Under the pieces are notes generated by a model, which saw only the letters and a program-made list of their open reading frames with translations, was not told the origin of the DNA and ran no database searches. Of a stretch of 64,000 nucleotides of DNA, positions 32,626 through 41,873 are shown one piece after another. The position numbers were made by a program, and so were the translations under genes. Source of the DNA: Panagrolaimus kolymaensis (Eukaryota > Nematoda > Chromadorea > Rhabditida > Panagrolaimidae); assembly GCA_028622995.1 (NCBI GenBank), contig JAJQJQ010000020.1:1550001-1614000 (forward strand), in the 5' to 3' direction. The stretch's first letter is position 1. Each line of letters opens with the position of its first letter.

Positions 32626-35600
32626 CAAAAGTGTTGTAACATGCGTTCTCAAAGTAATATTGAAATAGTTTGTCTTAGATTTTTGAGGGAGGAGCTACAC
32701 AAGCGTAATAAAGCTAAACTTGATTTTAGTGAAACATTACAAAATACATAAACCTAATTATCAAAGTTCCAATGTTTAATAATCAACAGTAAAACAAAAT
32801 CAAACACCTGTAAATGCTTATTAAATAAAATTCTTAAAATATTTTAAATGAAAAAAGCAAAAGTTGAATATTAGGCTATTTTTTTTAGCAAACATTTCAG
32901 GATGTATTGTTTTATAAGAAAAGAAAATATTATAAAACTAGACGGAAAGTTTTAGAAATATTGTTCGCATTTTGAATTATAAATGATAGTCGCCATATTT
33001 TTTCGCCATTTAATAAAATAAGTAAAGTTTGTAAAAAAGTTTTAAATACTATAATTTTTCTTGGCCCATTATAATCAGCATAAGCATCTAATTTTATCGC
33101 TGCCATATTTTTTGAATTATTTTTAAATTTCTGACTTAAAAAAATAGCTATACAACTTTGTTAGACTTTAGAGAAATTTGGCAATATTTTATAAAAGCTA
33201 ACATTTTATAAACTAGACGCAATATTAAGTAAAAAAAGCATAGAGAAGTTTTTAACAAGACTTCCCTAACTTTTAATTTTCACCAGACAAAAAACATGGT
33301 TTAAAATTACTCTCTTTTAACCTTTTGCTTTTGACGTTTTTGAATCGATCAATGACTTTAAACTTTTTCCAAACTTTTGCAATCGTTTCACATTCTTTTA
33401 TTATATTATTAGTAACCTTTTGTTTAACACATTTTTGAGGTTTTTTTTTGTTTTTTCTAAGAAGAAAAAAACGTAAAAAGTCTTGATTTTCATTTTTTTG
33501 CTGTCTGTGAAAAGCAAAAAAATCGCCACCAACGCTTTGGCCGTCGTCCTCGTTAATTCTCAATGTCACTTATTTCATTTTTTTACCGCTGCTATCGAAG
33601 CGACGCCTCGGCAATTGTTTCATTGACTATATATATTGCTACTGCTGAATTTTGCTTCAAGGCACACAGAAAAAAATGAAAAAATTGAGTGATTTCAAAG
33701 TTTACTCAAAAAGCAAAAAATTTCTTTGGGTGCATTTTTGCTTGATTTTGGTCGACCTTTCCACAAAAAAAAACAAATGTTGCAATTAAAAATTTTCCCA
33801 AAAATTCAATTTTTGCGTGTTTGTTTATTACATTAAAATGTTAATCAAAGGTTGAAGAACCCAACAAAGCTTTATTAAAAGCAAATGAAGGCAATCTCGA
33901 CCACAATCAAAGTTCCAAATTTTTTGTGACGGTCGTATTTGAACGTTAACAGCAAATATATAACGTAACGCCTGTTCAAGATTTTTTAGTTAACCAGTTG
34001 ATAGACATTTTTTTCTTTGGATGTTGTTCTGAAGTCGATTGAGATTAACGAAAGCAAAGAAAAAAATGAGAGGGAGAAAAATAATTTCTTTAGGTTTAAA
34101 AAATAAATGACAGGCAAAACGAATACGAATGTTTGATATGAATGTGGAAAGCGAGGGAGATAGTTTAATTTTAATCGAATTGCCCATTGTTTTGGATCTT
34201 TGCTTCGTCAGAAAATGTTGATATTTATTTTAAAACAAAAATTTCTTAAGGCTCAATCAAATTCACCATTGTCACTTTTAACTTTTTATGAAAGTTTTCT
34301 GTCTTTTTTGAGAAGTTAAATCAAAAACAAAAAAACAAAAAAACATGTGGGTATGTTATTTAAAATGAAAAATGACCATTTGGCTCGAAAAATAAGTTGA
34401 ACAAAGATATCTTCACTTCTTGAAAGAATAACCCTTAAAAGCTGTTCTGTCCAGAGATTCGGATATAAAAATTTTTATTCTATCGCAAAAAAAGTAACAA
34501 TGTAAAAAATTAAATTCGAGAAATTAATAACTGTCACATGGATTTAAAAACCACACCTCCAAAAATTATATTATCTTTTGCCGAATAAATGTAATTACAT
34601 TAAGTGATGGAGATTTGGGTTGCTTGAATAAAAATTTGCTGAAACTTGTCTTTCACCTAAAAATATTTTTATGTAACTTTTTTGATTTAAAAATATATAA
34701 TTTACATCATTGTTGAAAAGTAACAATATCACTGCATTTGAAGAGATGTGAATCATAAGACAAATAATTGCAATAATGTAAAATAAACTCTCTGTTGTAT
34801 GAATTTACTTACTCCAAAAATCTTACTGTTATCCATGCAAATGATCCAACGAAGATTGATAGCAAAGTTGATGAGATTCGCGTGAAGCTGAAATTTAAAT
34901 AACGCAAATTACTAATGAAGCTTGAAAATTTTTTCTAAGCGACGAAGAATAAAAAGTATGTCTCGCTTTGGTTTTTCTCCTTTTAGCTTTACAATTCCAT
35001 TTACCCGAATGCTCAAAAACAAAAATTGAAATAAGATCACGCAAAGCTTCACTATACTAATATTTCAAAACAACTATTTTCATAAAAATTAAAAAAAGAA
35101 GAATAAAGACCAAAGCTTCGATAAATAGTTTTTCACATAAAAATAACTTCCTCTTGCTTTACATTTCGTTTTTAAGAATTTTTTAAATTTTTGTATATAT
35201 TTTTTTTTAATGTTTATCAAAAATAAGTGGGCAATGATGATAATTACTAATAATTGCATTCTCTCGAGAACAACAATACATACTTTTTTGTTGTTGTTTT
35301 GTAATACATGAATTTTAAAAAACTATTTAAATCTTTTTTGGCTGCTTTTTACGTTTTAAAATTTTTTGCGGGGATAATGGATATATAGTAACTCTTTGAG
35401 CAGTATTTTGACAAACCTAAAAATAAGCTTTTGTGCATAATTAAAAAAATATTATTATTAAAAAAAAGTTTTAGTTTTATATAAAAATTTATTGTTCTTG
35501 TTTTATGTTTTTTCAGATACTTTTAATAATTTCTTGGTACTTTTATTACGTACTTTAAATTTGGTTGTAAAAATTTTTGAACTTTATAAACCATTTTATC

Positions 35601-36247
35601 ATGTTTCTTGTTTGTAAAATAATCTCTAATTTTTTTTGTTCTTTTTATTTGAGAAAAACAAAATGTGAAACATTAAGTAAAATTATTTTGATAATGTCGG
35701 CTTCAAATTCTTTGAGAAAAAAAGAAGAAGTTATTGGAAGTCTCTCAGTTAAAAACAAAAATACACATGAAACATGAAAGCAAAACTATGAAGGTGTAAT
35801 TACGGTTGTTACTTGAGCTGTTCTTGGTTTAAATTGTTGATGCAAAATTAATAGATAAAATTGTTTTTTAACCTAAAATTGCAGGAAATTACTTTGCATC
35901 CAGCAAAATGTTCACAGGTTTACCTCTCGATTAAAAAGCAATAAAACTAGAGTATTTGAAGATGTATGGCATAAAATAAAAAACGTTGCTAAAATATACA
36001 AAGGATGTTCAGGAGTTTTTAATATAAGCACCAATATTCGTAAAGTTATCCATGTTACTAAAATTAAAATATCTTTGAATTAAGTAAATATGGGGATAGC
36101 GAAAAAGATTCGAAGAGTGTAAAAACGAAAGGCGAAAACTATGAGTCCCCAAACTAAACCTTTTATTTATTTTGTAATTCGTCAAGACCTCCTTCACTTT
36201 AATGATCAAATAAAAAATTATTTTTTATGATAATTCTGTGAACTTAC
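32626..36247. other. large AT-rich interval without a supported gene
   Basis: 3.6 kb in which I find no convincing gene. One exon-like island stands out at 34813-34887. On the minus strand it has a TTTCAG acceptor, a GTAAGT donor, and 75 nt of open frame encoding a hydrophobic stretch. On the plus strand the same bases encode a gene-like acidic/basic stretch ending in TAA at 34900. It could be a 3' exon of the receptor gene to the right, but phases cannot be joined with confidence. Confidence 0.35.
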
Positions 36248-37178
36248 ATATGCATCCAATGGAACAAAATGAAAATTGAAAAGCATAACTTTGTTCTTGG
36301 GCTTTTCTTTTTAGCTGCGAATGTTTTGAGATAAAGTTGTGAGTTTTATGATTATTGGCTTTAACAAAAAAGTAAAGCTTAAAAATTATTTAATATTAAC
36401 TCAGGCATTCAAACATAATTCCTTACATAAATGTAACATTAAACTGCGACGAATGAACAAAAAATATTCAGTGGTAAATACAATATGTAACCATTTACAT
36501 TAAAACTATTTCCAAGAAAGCTTTGAGCAAAAGCTTTATAATAAAGAATCAAACTAAAAGTTAGGAGTTGAAACTTCTTTATTTCTTGAAAGGTGAATAC
36601 ACTTACGAACAACATGAAATTTGATAATTTCCAATGACTGCTATTGCAGCGCCAATAACGTATGTTAATAAACATAATAAAATGGTATTATGAAAAGAAA
36701 AAAAAGCTAAAGTTGTTTTAGGATAAACTATCACTAATACCCTGGAGAAAAAAAAGCTATGAGTTTTTAAGCGGTAACATTGAGAGAAAAAATAATTTAC
36801 CTATTTACGGCTACTAATAATTGAGTTAAAATATTTTGTCCCCAACACATTGATGCAAGATATCCAATGAATTTTACTATTTCGGGTGAAACAAGAAAAT
36901 CCTAGAAAAAATTACGAAATTTTGAAAAAAACTTTGAAGTCAAACAGAAACCCAACCTGTAAAATGGAAGCTGGACCTAGGTAAAAAGTGTAAAGCATTC
37001 CATATATGGTACAACCAGAAATATTACAAAATGATAAAATATAAAATGTGCTTGAAACACGTGAAACAAAATGTCCTTTAATAAGTAAATATAAAACACA
37101 AATATTTAGAGAAAGTGAAATGAATCCAAAGCCAAGGATGAAAGATCCCAAAATCATTGACAAACATGTTACAGCCAT
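36248..37178 (-). CDS. Srx-like seven-transmembrane receptor, 3' end not found
   Basis: Five exons (37178-36957, 36901-36801, 36741-36607, 36553-36445, 36377-36248) join in phase to about 232 residues. Features of the nematode Srx chemoreceptor family are visible. TM1-TM2 is GSFILGFGFISLSLNICVLY...TFYILSFCNI. TM3 ends in LLVAVNRVLVIVYP, corresponding to the A.NRF..I..P motif. TM4 follows, then a Cys pair in ISCCSLILYY. TM5 is NVNGYILYLPLNIFCSFVAL. The third intracellular loop is HSQLKRKAQEQSYAFQFSFC, with the basic KR...EQ.. pattern. The exon 4 donor (GTTTAA) is weak. TM6 ends at the last exon and no clear TM7 exon follows in the next kilobase, so the gene may be incomplete, have distant exons, or be decaying. 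Expected role: chemosensory GPCR in sensory neurons. Confidence 0.6.
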
Positions 37179-37353
37179 CGTAGAAACTAAATCAGCTCAA
37201 AAAATTAGATATGGAGATAAAATTTTTTGATATAAATTAAAGGACACAAAAAGAATACTTTTGGAAAAATGATGTTGTTTCAATTTATTAATAATTCGAA
37301 CAATAATAATATTTTTGTTATCTTCCTTTGTAAATTGGAATGTCGTTTCTGTC

Positions 37354-37520
37354 TGTATGTTTGTATGTTTGTATGTTTGTATGTTTGTATGTTTGTATGT
37401 TTGTATGTTTGTATGTTTGTATGTTTGTATGTTTGTATGTTTGTATGTTTGTATGTTTGTATGTTTGTATGTTTGTATGTTTGTATGTTTGTATGTTTGT
37501 ATGTTTGTATGTTTGTATGT
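37354..37520. repeat. tandem array of the octamer TATGTTTG
   Basis: About 21 near-perfect copies of an eight-base unit over 167 bp. Because eight is not a multiple of three and the unit has no stop in any forward frame, all three plus-strand frames are open through it. These are not genes. Confidence 0.97.
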
Positions 37521-37689
37521 CGGTTCTGCTTTTGTTTTGGTTTGTCCCGATAGCCTAGATCAGTTTTTTACGCTGATTCCGAATATGTTGGTCTTACGTT
37601 TCGGACTCTCGAATATGTCCATGTTTTGGCCAGTTTAAATTTGCATTTTTTGAAATTTTTCTCGACACGAAAGTTCTCTTTGTGTGTTT

Positions 37690-38480
37690 TTTGAAAGCAT
37701 TTTTGGAAGTGAAAAATTTGTTTTTTCTCTGATTGTCTGCATTGAAATTTTTAGGTGGATATTTAGTTGTTTTTGGGTGGATATTTGGTGGCTTTTGGAT
37801 GACTTTTGGGTGGCTTTTGGGTGCACATTTAGTTGTGTTTGGGCGAATGTTTAGTTGTGTTTGGTGAGATGTAAAATGGTTTTTGAGTGGACATTTAGTT
37901 GTTTTTGGTGAGATGTTTGATTGAGTTTGGTTAGATATTTGGTGGCTTTTGGGTGAATGTTTAGTTGTTTGTGTTGTAATGTATTAATCAATATTTAAAT
38001 GTTTTTGGGTGGATCTTTAGCTAATTTTTGGGTGGATATTTGGTGGTTTTTGGGTCAAAACGGATTTGGTTCCGAAGAGTCCAAGTATAATTTGGCTTAT
38101 GGAATGAACCCCGAAGATGTCAAGATATATCCGACTATGAGATATATGAAAAGCGTGGCCCAGAGAAACCGTCGTTAATTGGAGACGATTTATATCGTAA
38201 ATTTTGAAGGTCTGCCGAAGGCAGAGCTCCAAAATTAACCATGAAAATGGAATGTTGGCCGAAGGGCCCTGTTGTTAATTGTAATTGCATTGTTGTAAAC
38301 ATGTAAGCGTTCGGCACATTTTTTTTATAATATTTGGGTGGATATTTAGTTCTTTTTGGGTGAATGTTTAGTTTTTTTTTTTGGTGAGATGTAAGATGGT
38401 TTTCGGGTTGATATTTAATGATTTTCGGGTGATTGTTTGATTATGTTTGGTTCGATATTTGGTTGTTTTTGGGTTGAAAT
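37690..38480. repeat. degenerate minisatellite-like DNA, TTTTGGGTGGATATTTAGTTG type
   Basis: Imperfect repeats of a G/T-rich motif, roughly TTTTGGGTG followed by (G)ATATTTAGTTG or variants, spaced 25-35 bases, at 37750-38050 and again at 38330-38475. The composition is strand-asymmetric: the plus strand has almost no C. Confidence 0.75.
38051..38318. repeat. interspersed repeat unit A (268 bp)
   Basis: Aligns along its length with unit B at 38471-38753, e.g. shared TTATGGAATG, GGCCCAG.GAAACCGT, GGTCTGCCG.AGGCAG and a TTGTATTGTTGTA-like end. It contains the hairpin TCTGCCGAAGGCAGA at 38211-38225 and a GGCC-GAAG-GGCC fold at 38257-38268. Confidence 0.75.
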
Positions 38481-38753
38481 GTGTTTTGGGGCCTGAAGGG
38501 CCCATGTGTAATTAGACCTATGGAATGGACCTCGAAGTGGTTAAGATGTAGCCGAATATGAGAGATATGGAAATGCATGGCCCAGGAAACCGTTGATTAT
38601 TGGAGAAGATTTTTTTGTAAAATTTAGGAGGTCTGCCGTAGGCAGGGCTCCAAAATTTACCATGAAAAATGGAATGTAAGCCTGTAAGGCCATGGACAAT
38701 GTTGTTTATTTTAATTGTATTGTTGTAGACACGCATGGGTGTTTGGGCACTCT
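38471..38753. repeat. interspersed repeat unit B (283 bp)
   Basis: Diverged copy of unit A. The equivalent hairpins are GGGCC-TGAAG-GGCCC near 38490-38505, CTGCC-GTA-GGCAG at 38633-38645 and GCCT-GTA-AGGC near 38680. A third related hairpin, CTTACC-GAA-GGTAAG, lies at 38943-38957. Confidence 0.7.
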
Positions 38754-38969
38754 ATTTTTTTCCAATTTTGCACCCTCTAAAAAAGCACATAATCTCCTCT
38801 TTGATAATTTTTTAGAATTCCTAAAAGCAGGTCTACTCTCTAGGGTTCTCAAAAAATACCTTAATGTGTAAAATGTCCACGTTTTGATTGTAAAAATGTA
38901 ACGGTTTCGAAGATTGTTTGTTTGTATGTTTAGTTTGAGGGACTTACCGAAGGTAAGGCCCCAATGTTC

Positions 38970-39729
38970 TTGTACAATTAATTATTATGATAAACAAGAA
39001 ATTTAAATAAGCCAAAAAAATCAAAAATTTTGTGTTGTTGTTGTTGGGAAGGTTGTTGTTGTTAGAGAGGTTGTTGTGGTTGTTAGGGAGGTTGTTGTTG
39101 TGCATCGGGATTCGAACCCAGCGAAAATTCTGCAAGGCCTTGCAAAAATTCCACTGAGCCACGAAACCCGATGAATACTTAACAGCTTTTTTGGACTATA
39201 TGAAAGTGAACTTTTTGGTGAATTTTGAGTTAAATTTTCATTTTATTTGGGCAATTTTGAAATAAAATAAAATAGTGGATTATCTAAATCATTTATTATA
39301 TATTTTTACACATGTTTTTCAATCCATTTTCTTACAAATTACCTATTCAATGAAGTTAGGAATATTTAAATTTATTGTTTTTCATTTAAAGAAACTTTTT
39401 TTAAGGTTAATGCCTTGGCAAAAATCAAAAAAATTCAAAATTAATTTTTCTGTTTTAAAAATCTTGTAGATAAATTATTTTACTAAATAAACGAACTCAA
39501 CTTTTTTTTTCAATCATTGAGCTCATCAACAAGATATTTGGGTTTGAAAATAAAAATATCAGGTGTTTGAACATGAAACTTCGAGGTTTCATATCTCTTT
39601 AATTGAGGCAGCGAGTTAAAAATGACATACATTTTCATAGTTAAAAAAACTAAACAAAAATTAAGGGATTAATAAAAAAAATAGTCGCAATTCAAAAATT
39701 TTGAGTTCCAGACATACCAAGGTGTTTAT
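38970..39729. repeat. direct repeat DR1 flanking the Helitron block
   Basis: 760 bp, from TTGTACAATTAATTATT to GACATACCAAGGTGTTTAT, nearly identical and in the same orientation to DR2 at 45877-46729. The main difference is an 18-bp minisatellite that is shorter here. It contains a tRNA-like segment. Confidence 0.93.
39103..39173 (-). other. tRNA-like segment in DR1
   Basis: On the minus strand the outer ends CATCGGG and CCCGATG pair over seven bases. An A box (GTGGCTCAGTGG) and a B box (GGTTCGAATCC) are perfect. The central part contains the palindrome TGCAAGGCCTTGCA instead of a normal anticodon loop, and the T-stem shares bases with the acceptor stem. It is tRNA-derived, with possible polymerase III promoter activity, and not a working tRNA. 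An identical copy is at 46103-46173. Confidence 0.55.
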
Positions 39730-39760
39730 GAACACAAGCATCAAGCTTTGATGCAAAAAA

Positions 39761-40174
39761 TTGAAGAAAAAAAACTTTTTGAATAAGAAAAAAATTTCAG
39801 AGCAAAGGTGCTTTATTTTTCTCGTTGATTATGCATTTTTACATCCAATTTCAATGATATTTTTAAAATCCGATCCTATAGTGCCGATTTGGAAGCAACC
39901 AAAAATTAATGAACACTTGGTTTTTTCACTTCAAGCAAAAATTGCTTTGAATAATGTAAAAAAAATTCCAAACTCAAAAATAAATACATCTGTAAGAGAA
40001 ACGGAAAGATTATTAGATTATTTTAAACATGATATTCCTCCACACGCTGTTCGTGAAACCATTTCAATTAATGAAGCACGAAATTTAATTTTAACTTTAG
40101 CTAAACGCCTCGCGGATATAAGCAAAAATATTCACTTAAATATTAAAGAGCTTGAAAAACACTTTTTTTTATGA
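39761..40174 (+). CDS. unrecognised open frame next to DR1
   Basis: 137-codon frame. The part from about 39800 reads like protein, e.g. SDPIVPIWKQPKINEHLVFS and HAVRETISINEARNLILTLA, with an amphipathic Leu/Ala helix near the end. An AG acceptor lies at about 39800 (TTTCAG). The upstream frame EHKHQALMQKIEEKKLFE, which crosses the DR1 boundary, also looks coding but is in a different phase and ends in TAA. It may be a captured or remnant exon of an unknown gene inside the Helitron block. No function inferred. Confidence 0.3.
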   Translation: MKKKNFLNKKKISEQRCFIFLVDYAFLHPISMIFLKSDPIVPIWKQPKINEHLVFSLQAKIALNNVKKIPNSKINTSVRETERLLDYFKHDIPPHAVRETISINEARNLILTLAKRLADISKNIHLNIKELEKHFFL

Positions 40175-40536
40175 TTAAAACAATGGAGGAAATCGATGGA
40201 AATAATACTTTTTTCAAGAAAAGCAATATTAAATGTTTTTGAATTTTAATAAACAAAAATAAATGAATCTTCAATTCATTCGATTCATTATCAAATTATT
40301 CGAATCATCCAAACACCTGTCTCTAATATATTCATAAAAAACCTCATAGGTATTGGAAGCCGCATCCACATTGCATTATCCAAAAAACTTTATAAATATT
40401 TGTTTCGCTTAAAGCAAAACTTTCCAAAATTTATTTTAATTTTTCCAAAGCCACTTTAAAAAGAGCTGGAATTTACTTATTACCTCAAACTTTGGGTAAT
40501 TAAACCGAAGATGAATTCTTTTTCATTCTTTTTCTA

Positions 40537-41306
40537 TCAAAATATAAAATAACAGAGGATGAGAATACAGTAGCAACTCCCATCACAAAGTAGTACACCA
40601 AACTTAGAATTCAACAAATATCTTGGACCATCCATTGCAACATCAAATATACACGTTTCAGCTAAAAAATTATTTATAAATAAAGTTAATCATCAAAAAA
40701 ACTTACTTTCAAATATACTTCGATCAACATTACAACGTTCTATAAGATCTGGAATCTTCAAAAATAATTTAGGTGGAACAGCTACTTCACTTTCATCCAA
40801 TATTTCTACACTTGAAGTTTCATTTAACGAAATCTTATGTAAAAAGTGGAAAGTTGGTGTAAAATTGACCTTCTTTGATGGTTGATAAACATTGAATGAA
40901 GAGATTTGAAGATACTGTTTCTAAAAAACAAAAAATTATATGAAAACAAATATCAGAAACTTACAACTTTCACTTGATGAAGGCAATCTACTATTCGCAG
41001 TTTAAGAGCTTCAGACCCAAAGATAGTTACTTCTGCTGACTTTGATAAGGAATCCATAACCAAAAAATTGATCGGAAATTTCGAATCTTGCGACATATGT
41101 AAAAATCTCAAAGCACCATAGTTTGCTGGTTTGACGCATATACTAAAAAAATAGGTAAAAATATTCTTTAAAAAACTAATAACATACCTTTTTATTGAAG
41201 ATGAACTGGAGAAAACTTCAAAAAAATCACTCATTTGAATCTTTTCATTCAGTTTTTTCTTTTCTTGTCGATCAATACCTTCAAAGAACCACTTTCTTTT
41301 TGACAT
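40537..41306 (-). CDS. RPA1-like single-stranded DNA-binding protein (211 aa)
   Basis: Four exons (41306-41188, 41142-40965, 40920-40707, 40661-40537) close to 212 codons. The body resembles the OB folds of the large subunit of replication protein A. Residues about 42-85 fit the OB strands (FPINFLVMDSLSKSAEVTIF), followed by LKLRIVDCLHQVKVVKQYLQ. This corresponds to the F....D.FY.LL..GKVY pattern of RPA70. Then ISSFNVYQPSKKVNFTPTFH and LNETSSVEILDESEVAVPPK follow, ending in TETCIFDVAMDG. It lies about 570 bp downstream of the Helitron helicase on the same strand. Animal and plant Helitrons are known to carry RPA-like genes, so this is most likely the element's own ssDNA-binding protein. It is shorter than full RPA1 and its last exon may be truncated. 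Confidence 0.6.
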
Positions 41307-41873
41307 TTTGTTGAAAACAAAAAACGACACGAACAACTGTGAAAAAATAAAGATATGAAACAAAAAAAATTTTTTTGAAGAAACAATAAAACTATATGCA
41401 AATTTTTGGAAACATAGTTAAAAAAATAACTATGAGATTTTTTAATGCAAATATTATTGAAAGATATAAAAAAATTACCTTGAATATATTTTCATAAAAA
41501 AAGAAGTTTTGCAAGATAAAAACACTTAAAACATAAATATTTTTGATAAATTGATTGTGTAAGAAAATAAAAATTATAACTAAAAAATAAATTAAAATTA
41601 AAATACTGCTACATGTTTTTAAAAATTAAAAAAAACTTACAATAAATATAAATAGAATTACAATTAAACAAAAACAATAATAATTTTTAAAACATAATTT
41701 ACTTGAATTTTTAATTTTATTTTTAAAGTTACTGCCGATAACCCCGCAGCTCAAGTTTGTTGAAGAATAAATCTCCTTAACTATCAAAATTTTATCTGTG
41801 GCGTCCCTGCAGATTTTAAAAATATAATGTCAAGTACGTCCCTTGCATAATTTTAGTAATTTTTTAAATATAT
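41307..41873. other. spacer between the RPA-like and helicase genes
   Basis: About 570 bp, AT-rich, with a less AT-rich patch at 41730-41850. No gene seen. I could not identify a Helitron 3' hairpin or CTRR end in it. Confidence 0.35.

Noticed and set aside
37354..37520. CRISPR-like array
   Set aside because: No spacers; it is a simple tandem octamer in a eukaryotic genome.
37269..37638. Cys/Val/Tyr-rich frames of 72-107 codons
   Set aside because: They are translations of the TATGTTTG array in three frames and would be open by construction.
39103..39173. Functional tRNA gene
   Set aside because: A and B boxes are perfect, but the T-stem overlaps the acceptor stem and the anticodon arm is a palindrome, so it cannot fold as a normal tRNA.
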